NCBI RefSeq assembly: GCF_900143645.1
Contig: NZ_FRFD01000007.1
Coordinates: 250,656-314,655 of the forward strand
Reading direction: 5' to 3'
DNA from: Anaerocolumna xylanovorans DSM 12503
Lineage (GTDB): Bacteria; Bacillota; Clostridia; Lachnospirales; Lachnospiraceae
DNA: 64,000 nt
Shown here: in pieces, positions 42,699-51,077 of the stretch
Layout of the letters: each line of letters begins with the position of its first letter
Position numbering within the stretch: position 1 is the stretch's first letter
The notes under the pieces: model-generated
Told to the model about the DNA's origin: nothing
Seen by the model: only the letters and a program-made list of their open reading frames with translations
Database searches by the model: none
Position numbers and translations under genes: made by a program

Positions 42699-43785
42699 GG
42701 AAACCTCCTTTAAAGGCATTTAATACACGCCTTACTACACCATCCATATTATAGTAACGGTACTCTGCAAGCCTTCCAAGGAAAACAACCTTCTCTTCTT
42801 TTTCCATGTCTGCCTGATAGAGCTTAAACTGCTGCTGGTACTCCTTTGTAGGGAAAGGATAATAGGGTTCTCCCTCTCCGGTGGGGAATTCCTTTAAAAT
42901 CGTTGTTTTTTTATGTTCCTGTCCTGTAAGCTTCTTAAATTCCGTAATTCTTGTAAAGTCATAGTCATTAGGATAATTAACCACCGGAGCTTCCTGGTAT
43001 TCCTCCCTGGAATAGGTCTCAAACTGGAATTCCAGACTCCGGTAAGCCATCTTTCCGTGTTTATAATCATAGAAATAATCCGTCGGACCGGTATAGATTA
43101 ATTTGTCATATTCCAAGTCCCCTATTACCTCTTTATAATCGGTATTCAGTAAAATCTTTATTTTTTTATTGCGAATCATGTTTTCACACATTTTTGTATA
43201 GCCGTATTTGGGCATGCCCTGGTATTTATCGCTGAAATATCTGGTATCCCTGTTTGCCCTGATGGGAATTCTTGAGATAACGGCGGTATCCAGTTCAGCC
43301 GGATCAACTCCCCACTGCTTTCTTGTGTAATTCTCAAATATTTTCTTATAGATGTCTTCCCCGACCTTACTTAGTGCCACATCCTTGCTGGTCCGAATCT
43401 CTCCCATAGGCACTGCCTGCTTTTCTAAAAATTCTTCAACCTCAAAGCAGCTTAAATTTAAGTTATACATCTTATTTACCGTTTCAACAGTTATGGGCAT
43501 GGGGATAAGATTGCCGTCCACATAGGTTAAAACTCTGTGCCAGAAATGGTACCAGGGGGTAAACTGGCTTAAATACTCATAAACTTCCTTATCATTCGTA
43601 TGGAAAATATGGGGTCCGTAATTATGGATTAATATGCCTTCTTCATTATAGGAATCATAAACATTTCCTCCTATATGATTTCTTTTCTCAATTACCAAAA
43701 CCTCTTCATCAAGTACCTCTGCTATTCGTTCTGCTGCTGCCAGTCCAGCCAATCCGGCTCCTACTACAACATATTTGTACTTCAT
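42691..43785 (-). CDS. glf: UDP-galactopyranose mutase
   Basis: 364 residues. This FAD enzyme interconverts UDP-galactopyranose and UDP-galactofuranose, supplying Galf for surface glycans. The FAD-binding VVVGAGLAGLAAAERIAE, the GGNVYD and HNYGPHIFHT segments, YTRKQWG, IPIRANRDTRYF and the C-terminal GRLAEYRYYNMDG are typical. Position two of a four-gene operon: AAA+ ATPase, glf, GT2, DUF2298. Confidence 0.97.
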   Translation of the reverse strand: MKYKYVVVGAGLAGLAAAERIAEVLDEEVLVIEKRNHIGGNVYDSYNEEGILIHNYGPHIFHTNDKEVYEYLSQFTPWYHFWHRVLTYVDGNLIPMPITVETVNKMYNLNLSCFEVEEFLEKQAVPMGEIRTSKDVALSKVGEDIYKKIFENYTRKQWGVDPAELDTAVISRIPIRANRDTRYFSDKYQGMPKYGYTKMCENMIRNKKIKILLNTDYKEVIGDLEYDKLIYTGPTDYFYDYKHGKMAYRSLEFQFETYSREEYQEAPVVNYPNDYDFTRITEFKKLTGQEHKKTTILKEFPTGEGEPYYPFPTKEYQQQFKLYQADMEKEEKVVFLGRLAEYRYYNMDGVVRRVLNAFKGGFRG

Positions 43786-43808
43786 ACGCTTCTCCTTTAT
43801 TTTCTTAT

Positions 43809-45362
43809 TTAGATATCCCTGACATCCGTAAGATGAATTACGGATACCTGCTCCTTTGTTGGTTTATCGCAGGCAGCCAGGCGGTTTGCCTGGTTTATCA
43901 GTATTTTTTCAAAAATATTGCGTATTCCTCTGGCATTGCCAAATTCCTTTGCCTTCTCTGTACCCATCCTGGATAAGTATTTTGTTATATGCATTTTAGC
44001 TTCCTCCTCTACGGTAAGGCCAGCCCTGTCTGCCATACTTAAAAGAATATCCGTTAATTCTTTTTCCGTATAATCCGGGAATTCTATAAACCGGTTAAAT
44101 CTTGATATAAGCCCTGTATTTGACTTTAAGAAAGCCTTCATTTCCTCCTTATACCCTGCAACGATGACTACCAGATTGTCCCTGTTATCCTCCATCAGTT
44201 TCACCAGGGCATCGATGGCTTCCTTCCCGAAATCCCCGGGCAGGTTGTCTCCCGCCAGTGAATAGGCCTCATCAATAAACAATACCCCTCCCAAGGCTTC
44301 TTCTACTACTTCCTTCACCTTAAGGGCAGTTTGTCCCACATATCCTGCTACCAGTCCGCTTCTGTCAGTCTCCACCAGGTTTCCCTTGCTTAAAATGCCA
44401 AGTTCTTTATAGATGGCGGCTACAAGTCTTGCTACCGTGGTCTTTCCGGTACCCGGATTACCGGTATAAACCATATGATAGGATACATTCATGGCAGGCA
44501 TACCGTATTCTTCTCTGATTTTCTTTACTTTGATCAGATTAATGAGAGAATTGATTTCCTCCTTTACCCGATTAAGTCCTATCAAAGCATTAAGTTCAGA
44601 CAGCAATTCCTCCAAACCATCTTTTTCTGTCTCAAAGTCTGCTTCCGGTACGGCACTTTCTTCCTGCTCCGCGGTCTTTCCCTCTTGCTTTCTCTTACCC
44701 TTATGGCTTTCTTTTCCGTGAGTGCTTTCATTCAGAGTTCCTTCTTCTCCTGCCATTCTATGGGAGGTCCTAAGGAATAATGGAGCTGTACCAAATTCTT
44801 CGCTGTTAATCTTTCGGAATACTTCCCTCTCTCCCATGCGGTATATAAAAGAATCACCACTGTTGTAAAAAACATTCACTTTCTTATAGTATGCCATAAG
44901 ATACGAAGCGGTATCTCTGTTTCTGGCCTGGCAAAGGTCCGTAAGTGCCAAAAGAATATTAAAGAGCGCATCTAAAAAGCTGGCGGCTATACAATCCTTC
45001 TTCTCCAGATCATACAGATTACATAGCTGAAGAAGGATAGGCGGTGAATTCACAATCCTGTCGGCCGCTTCTTTCATACTTTCTGTCAGCATGTCACCAT
45101 CTTCAATACCAAGCATGTCCCTCTTAACGATATCCAGTATAAACCGGATATCTTCTTCATGATACAGCCTGCAGGATAAGCTAAGAGATACACATACTGC
45201 CTGAACATATAGGGCCAGCACTTCTTCAATACTTTTATGGATAACACTTTGAGGAGTTTCCCAATAGCCCCCCTCTAATAGCAGGAAGGATAGGCGGCTT
45301 AGCTTATTGTAATTTTCATGGCCTATTTTGTATAGTGTTTCTTTTGAGTAGCTGCTCTGCAT
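43809..45362 (-). CDS. SpoVK/CbbX-type AAA+ ATPase with long N-terminal helical domain
   Basis: 517 residues from the ATG at 45362, with AAGGAGG upstream. The C-terminal ~270 residues are an AAA+ module of the CbbX/SpoVK class: LNALIGLNRVKEEINSLINL, Walker A GNPGTGKTTVARL, pore-loop region LVAGYVGQTALKV, Walker B LFIDEAYSLA and sensor/arginine region TGLISRFNRFIEFPDY. The N-terminal ~210 residues are helical and unassigned, and a Lys/Glu-rich linker (~220-250) joins the two. SpoVK is linked to spore maturation, but the operon context with glf suggests a role in surface glycan assembly. Which is right cannot be told from sequence. Confidence 0.85.
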   Translation of the reverse strand: MQSSYSKETLYKIGHENYNKLSRLSFLLLEGGYWETPQSVIHKSIEEVLALYVQAVCVSLSLSCRLYHEEDIRFILDIVKRDMLGIEDGDMLTESMKEAADRIVNSPPILLQLCNLYDLEKKDCIAASFLDALFNILLALTDLCQARNRDTASYLMAYYKKVNVFYNSGDSFIYRMGEREVFRKINSEEFGTAPLFLRTSHRMAGEEGTLNESTHGKESHKGKRKQEGKTAEQEESAVPEADFETEKDGLEELLSELNALIGLNRVKEEINSLINLIKVKKIREEYGMPAMNVSYHMVYTGNPGTGKTTVARLVAAIYKELGILSKGNLVETDRSGLVAGYVGQTALKVKEVVEEALGGVLFIDEAYSLAGDNLPGDFGKEAIDALVKLMEDNRDNLVVIVAGYKEEMKAFLKSNTGLISRFNRFIEFPDYTEKELTDILLSMADRAGLTVEEEAKMHITKYLSRMGTEKAKEFGNARGIRNIFEKILINQANRLAACDKPTKEQVSVIHLTDVRDI

Positions 45363-45468
45363 ATGCCCTCCTTCCTGTTTTCCAATTCTGTCCAGGTAAA
45401 TGCTAGAAATATTATACAATATACGAATTAAAATAAAAAGAGTAAAGTAAATTAGTATAATAAATTAA

Positions 45469-47511
45469 TTATAAGGTCCCACCCTTAAACTCTGCAATTT
45501 TTTCCTTAAGCTCCGGTGATTTCGAAAAAATAGCCTCAAGTTCTTCTTTCGAGAGCTTTCCTGCTGCCTCATTGGCTTCCATTAATACCTTTGCATCCTG
45601 ATAAATATCTCCCAGCTTAAATTCCATATCACCGCTTTGCCTTATGCCAAACATATCTCCCGGTCCTCTAAGCTTTAGGTCTTCTCCTGCGATATAAAAG
45701 CCGTCATTGGACTGGTTCATTATTTCAAGCCGTTTTCTGATATCCTTTCCCTCTCTGCCGCACACCAATATACAATAGGACTGGTGCCCTCCTCTGCCGA
45801 CCCTTCCCCTTAACTGGTGAAGCTGCGCCAGACCGAAGCGCTCTGCATTTTCAATCATCATAACTGTGGCATTGGGCACATTCACTCCAACCTCAACAAC
45901 TGTGGTTGAGACAAGCACCTGTATTTCTCCTTTTGAAAACCGCTCCATGATTTCATTCTTTTCCTGCGGCTTCATCTTGCCGTGGAGGTATTCCACAATT
46001 GCAAAAGGCAGCGCTTCCTTAAGCTTTTCTGTGTATTCGATTACATTTTCCGCCTCGATTACTTCACTTTCTTCTACCATCGGGCAGATAACATAGGCCT
46101 GCCGCCCCTCCTCAATCTGCTTTCCGATAAAGTGATAGGCAGTATTCCTGTATCCTGTGTCGACCACGCAGTTTTTAATCGGAAGCCTTCCTGCGGGAAG
46201 CTCATCCACCAGGGAAATATCAAGGTCCCCATAGAGAATTATAGCCAAGGTTCTTGGAATGGGAGTAGCGCTCATAACAAGGACATGGGGGTGCTCTCCT
46301 TTATCGGAAAGCATCTCTCTTTGCCTTACCCCAAAACGGTGCTGTTCATCCGTGACAACAAGGGCAAGCTTAAGATATTCCACCTTTTCCTGAATAAGAG
46401 CATGGGTTCCTATAATAATCTGAACTTCTCCTTCCTTCACCTTTTTATACACTTCTCTTTTAGAAGCTGCTGTCATGGAGCCGGTAAGCAATGCTGTCTT
46501 AATCCCGTAAGCAAGAAAGGCATCATTGATTGTCTCAAAATGCTGCTTTGCAAGAACCTCTGTCGGTACCATCAGGCATCCCTGATAGCCGTTTAGGGCC
46601 GTTAACAGTAAGGATAGAGCCGCCAGGACGGTTTTACCGGAACCTACATCTCCCTGTATTAACCGGTTCATGGTATGCCCTGACTGCATATCTTTCCCTA
46701 TTTCCTCCCATGCCCTTTTCTGGGCTCCGGTCAATTTATAAGGGAGACTGTCCTCATATTCCTTGCACCCCTCATTATCCTCTATTGAGAAATTGTTCTT
46801 CCATCCCTTTTTACTTTCCTTCAAATAAGAAAGTGCCAGAGTAAATTGAAAGAATTCATCAAAGATAAGCCTTCTTCTCGCCTTGTCAAGCAGTTCCTTG
46901 TCTTTGGGAAAATGCAGCTCTAAAAGAGCATCTTTTCCTCTCATCAGCTTATATTCTTTTTGGATGGACTTTGGAAGATAGTCCTCTATTATCCCTACTT
47001 CCTCCAGAGCTGTTTTTATTGCTTTTGTAAGAAGATTATTTGTAATTCCGTCTGTAAGAGGATAGACAGGCTGCAGAATATTCATTTTTCTTTGATATTC
47101 CTCTCTGGTATAAATCTCCGGCTGCTCTATTACCAGTACACCGTTTTTACGTATGGCTTTTCCTCTGAATATATAATGATACCCTGACATCAGTCTGCTC
47201 TTTAAAAAGGGCATGTTAAACCAGCTAAGGTTTAAGCTTCCGCTTATATCCTTAACCCTGATCGTGATAATTTTTAAGTTTCGTACCTGTTTAACAAGAG
47301 GAGAGGTAATGATGGATGCCTCTATTGCTGCCTTTTCCCCCTCCTTTACGGAGGTTATCGGCACCGGCGGCTCATAGGCGTCATACCCTCTTGGATAATG
47401 CCTGATTAAATCCGATACCGTAAAAACGGATAATTTATTCAGTGCTTTTTCTGTTTTCTCACCAATCCCCTTAACCTCTGTCACAGAATCTGTAAGCTTT
47501 AATTCCTTCAT
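45469..47511 (-). CDS. recG: ATP-dependent DNA helicase RecG
   Basis: 680 residues from the second of two adjacent ATGs (47511), which gives a better gap to AGGTGG than 47514. The N-terminal wedge domain (VKGIGEKTEKALNKL…YPRGYDAY) and the helicase core (Walker A GDVGSGKTVLA, DEQH box VTDEQHRFGVRQR, SATPIPRTLAI, TTVVEVGVNVPNA, QLHQLRGRVGRG) are complete. RecG reverses stalled forks and processes branched DNA. It lies downstream of fakA and asp23. A twin-hairpin repeat precedes the ribosome-binding site. Confidence 0.97.
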   Translation of the reverse strand: MKELKLTDSVTEVKGIGEKTEKALNKLSVFTVSDLIRHYPRGYDAYEPPVPITSVKEGEKAAIEASIITSPLVKQVRNLKIITIRVKDISGSLNLSWFNMPFLKSRLMSGYHYIFRGKAIRKNGVLVIEQPEIYTREEYQRKMNILQPVYPLTDGITNNLLTKAIKTALEEVGIIEDYLPKSIQKEYKLMRGKDALLELHFPKDKELLDKARRRLIFDEFFQFTLALSYLKESKKGWKNNFSIEDNEGCKEYEDSLPYKLTGAQKRAWEEIGKDMQSGHTMNRLIQGDVGSGKTVLAALSLLLTALNGYQGCLMVPTEVLAKQHFETINDAFLAYGIKTALLTGSMTAASKREVYKKVKEGEVQIIIGTHALIQEKVEYLKLALVVTDEQHRFGVRQREMLSDKGEHPHVLVMSATPIPRTLAIILYGDLDISLVDELPAGRLPIKNCVVDTGYRNTAYHFIGKQIEEGRQAYVICPMVEESEVIEAENVIEYTEKLKEALPFAIVEYLHGKMKPQEKNEIMERFSKGEIQVLVSTTVVEVGVNVPNATVMMIENAERFGLAQLHQLRGRVGRGGHQSYCILVCGREGKDIRKRLEIMNQSNDGFYIAGEDLKLRGPGDMFGIRQSGDMEFKLGDIYQDAKVLMEANEAAGKLSKEELEAIFSKSPELKEKIAEFKGGTL

Positions 47512-47528
47512 CATTCCACCTTTTGTGA

Positions 47529-47609
47529 ATATCAAATCTTCGATTTGATATTCCTGAATACGTAGTTGAAAAATGTCTTTTATTTTTCAACCTACCACCT
47601 TTTTGAATA
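47529..47609 (-). repeat. Twin-hairpin repeat in the recG leader with duplicated ribosome-binding site
   Basis: B stem ATATCAAATC/GATTTGATAT (47529-47538, 47542-47551) and A stem GTTGAAAAAT/ATTTTTCAAC (47565-47574, 47582-47591). In sense orientation the recG ribosome-binding phrase ATTCACAAAAGGTGG (ending 47516) is mirrored on the far side of the element by ATTCAAAAAGGTGG (47609-47596). The element is thus bracketed by near-identical, locus-specific direct repeats. Confidence 0.88.
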
Positions 47610-47631
47610 TTGATATTAGAAAAGGTTCTTT

Positions 47632-47682
47632 TAGCTAATTAGAGAGCCTGTATCGCCCTTCTCATTCAGCTTCAAGAACCTT
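47632..47682 (-). terminator. Terminator of the asp23-fakA operon
   Basis: AAGGTTCTT/AAGAACCTT (47632-47640 and 47674-47682), with inner imperfect pairs (AGCT, AAT, GAGA/TCTC), followed by TTTTCTAAT on the minus strand. It also separates fakA from recG. Confidence 0.7.
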
Positions 47683-47735
47683 ATTTTTATCTATTATGAA
47701 TCATAGGAGTAAAGCCGCTGTCTTTTTATATCATT

Positions 47736-49445
47736 CTATTCTACTGACAGAACATAATAATAAATCGGCTGTCCGCCAAAATGGACTTCCACTTCTGCTT
47801 CGGGGAACTTTTCTCTGATGCGTTCCGCTAAGGCTTCGGCAGCATCCTCTGCTATCTCTTCGCCGTAATACAAGCTGATTAATTCAGAGTCCTCATCTGT
47901 AAGGCCGCAGACTAATCCAAAGGTTGTTTCACCGATATCAGAGCCTACGGAAAGTATGGTTTTCTCATCCAGACCCATGATATCACCCTGTTTGATTTCC
48001 TTACCGTCCATATTGGTATCTCTGACTGCATAGGTAACCTGGCCGCTCTTTACTTTCTTCATTTCAGCAGTCATTCTTTCTGCATTTTCCTCTGCGGTCT
48101 TGTCATGTACATAATTGATGATGGCAGTAATCCCCTGTGGAACTGTCTTTGTAGGGATTACAATGATATTTTTATCCTGTGTAAGCTCTTTGGCCTGGTT
48201 TGCTGCCAGAATGATATTACTGTTATTGGGAAGGATGAAAATAGTCTCTGCATTCACTTCTTCAATGGCATTTAACAGATCTTCCGTACTTGGATTCATG
48301 GTCTGCCCGCCGGCAATGATATAATCCACTCCAAGTCCCTTAAAGATTTCATTAATGCCTTTTCCGATGGAAACGGAAATAAATCCCACTTCCTTCTTTG
48401 CCTTTTCCTTTACCTTCTCCGGTTCCTTGGACTTCTTTTCCTCGGCCTGCTTTCTGGCAAGGTTTTCGGCATCTTTAATCAGCCTCTCATGATGCTCTTC
48501 CCTCATGTTATCAATCTTCATCCTGGAAAGAGAACCATAGGTCAAAGCTTTTTGAATGGCAAGTCCAGGATCATTTGTATGTACATGAACCTTGACAATG
48601 TCATCATCTGATACTACCACAAGAGAATCGCCTATTGATTCCAAATAGGATTTAAATTCGTAATCTGTATTTTCGTTATATTTCTTCTCCAGCATGATAA
48701 TGAATTCCGTACAATAACCGAATTTAATATTAGCTGTATCAATATTTTCCCTGTTTACAACGTTTTCGGATACATGGCCTCCCTGCAAAGCCTTATTTGA
48801 CTGCACAACCTGGTCAAAGTCTACTTCCTTGCCAAGGAGTGCATCATAAGCTCCCTTTACAATCTCAAGAAGTCCCTGTCCGCCGGAATCTACAACACCG
48901 GCTTCCTTTAATACCGGAAGAAGCTCCGGAGTATATGCTAATACTTCCTCCATATGTTTAATAATCTCACCACAGAAATAAACAAGATCCTTCGTCTCTG
49001 ATGCAAGGCTTGCTGCCTTTTCTGCTCCGCCTCTTGCAACGGTAAGGATTGTTCCTTCCTTGGGTTTCATAACAGCTTTATAAGCAGTCTCCACCGCCTT
49101 CTGGAAGGCTGCTGATAAGGCCAGCGTATCCAGTTTCTGGTATTCTTTAATTTCTTTGCAAAAACCTCTTAAAAGCTGTGAGAGAATTACACCTGAATTT
49201 CCTCTGGCTCCCCTTAAGGAACCGCCTGATATTGCTTTTGAGAGCCCCTCCATAGTCGGGTTCTCCATCTGGCTTACTTCACGGGCTGCTGACATAATAG
49301 TAAGCGTCATATTAGTACCTGTATCACCATCGGGTACAGGAAATACATTCAATTCATTGATATATTCTTTTTGGGATTCAATGCTTTTTGCCCCCGCTAA
49401 AAACATCTTTCGGAGCATCACAGCATCTATTGTATTTATAACCAC
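47736..49445 (-). CDS. DhaL/DegV-type fatty acid kinase subunit (FakA/YloV family)
   Basis: 569 residues from a GTG with GGAGGAA ~9 bases upstream. The N-terminal DhaL kinase domain has NVFPVPDGDTGTNM and GGSLRGARGNSGVI for Mg-ATP. The middle and C-terminal domains (YCTEFIIML, VKVHVHTNDP, TKTVPQGI, GQPIYYYVLSVE) match FakA/YloV. FakA phosphorylates fatty acids bound by a FakB protein for use in phospholipid synthesis; no FakB is encoded here. A charged Lys/Glu linker (~310-345) splits the protein. It is preceded by asp23, the standard order. Confidence 0.9.
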   Translation of the reverse strand: MVINTIDAVMLRKMFLAGAKSIESQKEYINELNVFPVPDGDTGTNMTLTIMSAAREVSQMENPTMEGLSKAISGGSLRGARGNSGVILSQLLRGFCKEIKEYQKLDTLALSAAFQKAVETAYKAVMKPKEGTILTVARGGAEKAASLASETKDLVYFCGEIIKHMEEVLAYTPELLPVLKEAGVVDSGGQGLLEIVKGAYDALLGKEVDFDQVVQSNKALQGGHVSENVVNRENIDTANIKFGYCTEFIIMLEKKYNENTDYEFKSYLESIGDSLVVVSDDDIVKVHVHTNDPGLAIQKALTYGSLSRMKIDNMREEHHERLIKDAENLARKQAEEKKSKEPEKVKEKAKKEVGFISVSIGKGINEIFKGLGVDYIIAGGQTMNPSTEDLLNAIEEVNAETIFILPNNSNIILAANQAKELTQDKNIIVIPTKTVPQGITAIINYVHDKTAEENAERMTAEMKKVKSGQVTYAVRDTNMDGKEIKQGDIMGLDEKTILSVGSDIGETTFGLVCGLTDEDSELISLYYGEEIAEDAAEALAERIREKFPEAEVEVHFGGQPIYYYVLSVE

Positions 49446-49477
49446 AAATCTATTCCTCCTTAACAGTAATTCTTCTG

Positions 49478-49834
49478 CTAGTCAATGACTCTTACGCCTT
49501 CGACGAAAATATTGATTTTAACCACTTCCATACCGGTAAATTCTTCTACCTTATATTTGACATTACTGATTAAGTTCTCAGCTACCGCAGAGATACTTAC
49601 TCCGTAAGATACAATGATATGCAAATCAATAATTATTTTATTATCTTCCAGCAAAATGTTCACACCATGCTTCAGACTTTCCCGTTTAAGAAGCTTTACA
49701 AGACCATCTTTCATATTGACCGATGCCATACCTATAACGCCAAAGCACTCAACCGCTGATGAGCCTGCGTATTTGGCCAGCACATCATTATCTATTGATA
49801 CTTCACCAATTTTTGTATTCACGTGTCCCTTCAT
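49478..49834 (-). CDS. Asp23/Gls24-family envelope protein (YloU)
   Basis: 118 residues. The family core GEVSIDNDVLAKYAGSSAVECFGVIGMA, IDLHIIVSYGVSISAVAENL and VEEFTGMEVVKINIFVEGV is complete. Asp23 proteins are small and abundant and associate with the membrane or cell envelope. It is the first gene of the operon with fakA (32-bp gap). A TATAAT box (49937-49932) lies ~95 bp upstream, with a weak -35 (TTCCAT) at 17 bp. The 49835-50126 gap otherwise holds no gene. Confidence 0.92.
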   Translation of the reverse strand: MKGHVNTKIGEVSIDNDVLAKYAGSSAVECFGVIGMASVNMKDGLVKLLKRESLKHGVNILLEDNKIIIDLHIIVSYGVSISAVAENLISNVKYKVEEFTGMEVVKINIFVEGVRVID

Positions 49835-50126
49835 AGGAATCCTCCATTCTATTAATATTAACTATGACGAATCTACCCGAAAAGTATATGCTGACGGTAT
49901 TGTTAACGTCCCTAGGTTTCCATTCCTTTCTATTATAACCTTTTTTTATATAAAATGGAATACTAATTTTGTTCTTACGGCATTATGTATGCTTTTTATA
50001 TTATTCCATATTTTTTTCTATTTATAATATAAAGAAAAAATATTCTGCATATATTGTTTAGTAAGAAACCACATATCCGTTTTTACCAGCCCAGTTCCTT
50101 ACCTTCCCTGTAAAAGAGGTTTGCCT

Positions 50127-50264
50127 ATGAAGAGATTAATCGGTTTTATCCTTTTCTGGATAGCTGTCGGTATGACAATTATGCTGTTTATCACAAACGG
50201 CATCCTTGCCGTTTGCATTATTATCCTTCTCTTAGTTCTTGGATATAATCTATTTGCCTGCTGA
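50127..50264 (+). CDS. 45-residue single-pass membrane protein, unidentified
   Basis: ATG at 50127 with AAGAGG 7 bases upstream, stop at 50262-50264 and a perfect terminator 28 bp later. The sequence is a short basic start (KRLIGFILFW) followed by nearly continuous hydrophobic residues (IAVGMTIMLFITNGILAV…LLLVLGYNLFAC), enough for one long or two short membrane segments. It ends with a Cys. It is divergent from asp23 and convergent with rpmB. I do not recognise a family. Ribosome-binding site, composition and terminator together make it a likely gene. Confidence 0.72.
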   Translation: MKRLIGFILFWIAVGMTIMLFITNGILAVCIIILLLVLGYNLFAC

Positions 50265-50291
50265 CAGTATTAACAGCTATTATAATAGACA

Positions 50292-50326
50292 AAAATAAGT
50301 CTGCCACAATCAGGCAGACTTATTTT
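50292..50326 (+). terminator. Terminator of the small membrane-protein gene
   Basis: Perfect 14-bp stem AAAATAAGTCTGCC (50292-50305) with GGCAGACTTATTTT (50313-50326), 7-base loop, T-run at its 3' side. Confidence 0.85.
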
Positions 50327-50350
50327 GCTTTGCCATCCATAATTCCGTAC

Positions 50351-50385
50351 AAAAAACCAGAACCACCGGCTCACCGATGGTCCTG
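50351..50385 (-). terminator. rpmB terminator
   Basis: Minus-strand stem formed by 50385-50374 and 50369-50358 (ACCATCGG/CCGGTGGT core, one G-T pair), followed by T6 at 50356-50351. Confidence 0.75.
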
Positions 50386-50396
50386 ATCATAAATGA

Positions 50397-50582
50397 TTAT
50401 GCACGTTCCACTTTACCTGATCTAAGACATGAAGTACATACATAAGTTTTCTTTGCTGCACCGTTAACCAGAATCTTAACAGACTTCACATTTGCCTTCC
50501 ACATCTTGTTTGATCTTCTATGAGAATGACTCACAGCATTTCCAAAGTGAGCACTTTTTTCACAAATTGCACATTTAGCCAT
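50397..50582 (-). CDS. rpmB: 50S ribosomal protein L28
   Basis: 61 residues from the ATG at 50582, with GGAGG ~8 bases upstream. MAKCAICEKSAHFGN, VSHSHRRSNKMWKANVKSV and the C-terminal YVCTSCLRSGKV are L28 signatures, with two CxxC pairs for zinc. It belongs to the large subunit. rpmB facing the asp23-fakA-recG group is the same arrangement as in Bacillus. Confidence 0.96.
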   Translation of the reverse strand: MAKCAICEKSAHFGNAVSHSHRRSNKMWKANVKSVKILVNGAAKKTYVCTSCLRSGKVERA

Positions 50583-50672
50583 TAAAAGCACCTCCCTAGG
50601 TATATTCTAAGTCTTTCGACCTGCAAACAAAACTATTGTAACAGATGAAGGGGTATATTGCAAGAAAAACTT

Positions 50673-51077
50673 TTAAATCTTTGACTGTCTTTTTAACGCT
50701 TCATCCACCTTATCCGATACATCTTCCGGTTTCTCGGGCTTATCCTTCTTGAATTTATTCAGTACATCCGGCACCATATCCAGTATCTTCGTTACATTGT
50801 CCTGATTCTTCACATTCACAAGGCGTGTAGAGCCATTTTGAATTACCAGCACTGCACTTGGAGTTATCTTACCACCCATACCGCCGCCTGCGTTATTCTT
50901 GCCTGTATCTTTTGAAAATGCCCCCGCGCCAACGCCAAAGCTTACATCTACCAAAGGCAGAATAATCGTACCATCCTCGAATTTTACAGCATCACCAACT
51001 ACAGTTTTTGTAGTAATAAAATTATCCATTCCTTTAAACAATGACTCCACGGTGTTATTAAAGCTATTGTCTGCCAT
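50673..51077 (-). CDS. gerW: GerW-family sporulation protein (YtfJ)
   Basis: 134 residues. The Gly-rich core (VGDAVKFEDGTIILPLVDVSFGVGAGAF, then NNAGGGMGGKITPSAVLVI) is diagnostic of GerW/YtfJ, a forespore-made protein needed for normal germination in Bacillus. AAAGGAGG upstream supports the start. Its ATG shares one base with the stop of the DUF2953 gene (TAATG), so the two are translationally coupled; they are also neighbours in Bacillus (ytfI-ytfJ). Confidence 0.92.
   Translation of the reverse strand: MADNSFNNTVESLFKGMDNFITTKTVVGDAVKFEDGTIILPLVDVSFGVGAGAFSKDTGKNNAGGGMGGKITPSAVLVIQNGSTRLVNVKNQDNVTKILDMVPDVLNKFKKDKPEKPEDVSDKVDEALKRQSKI

Noticed and set aside
46530..46844. Plus-strand 104-codon frame and others inside recG
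   Set aside because: They are antisense shadows of a highly conserved gene.
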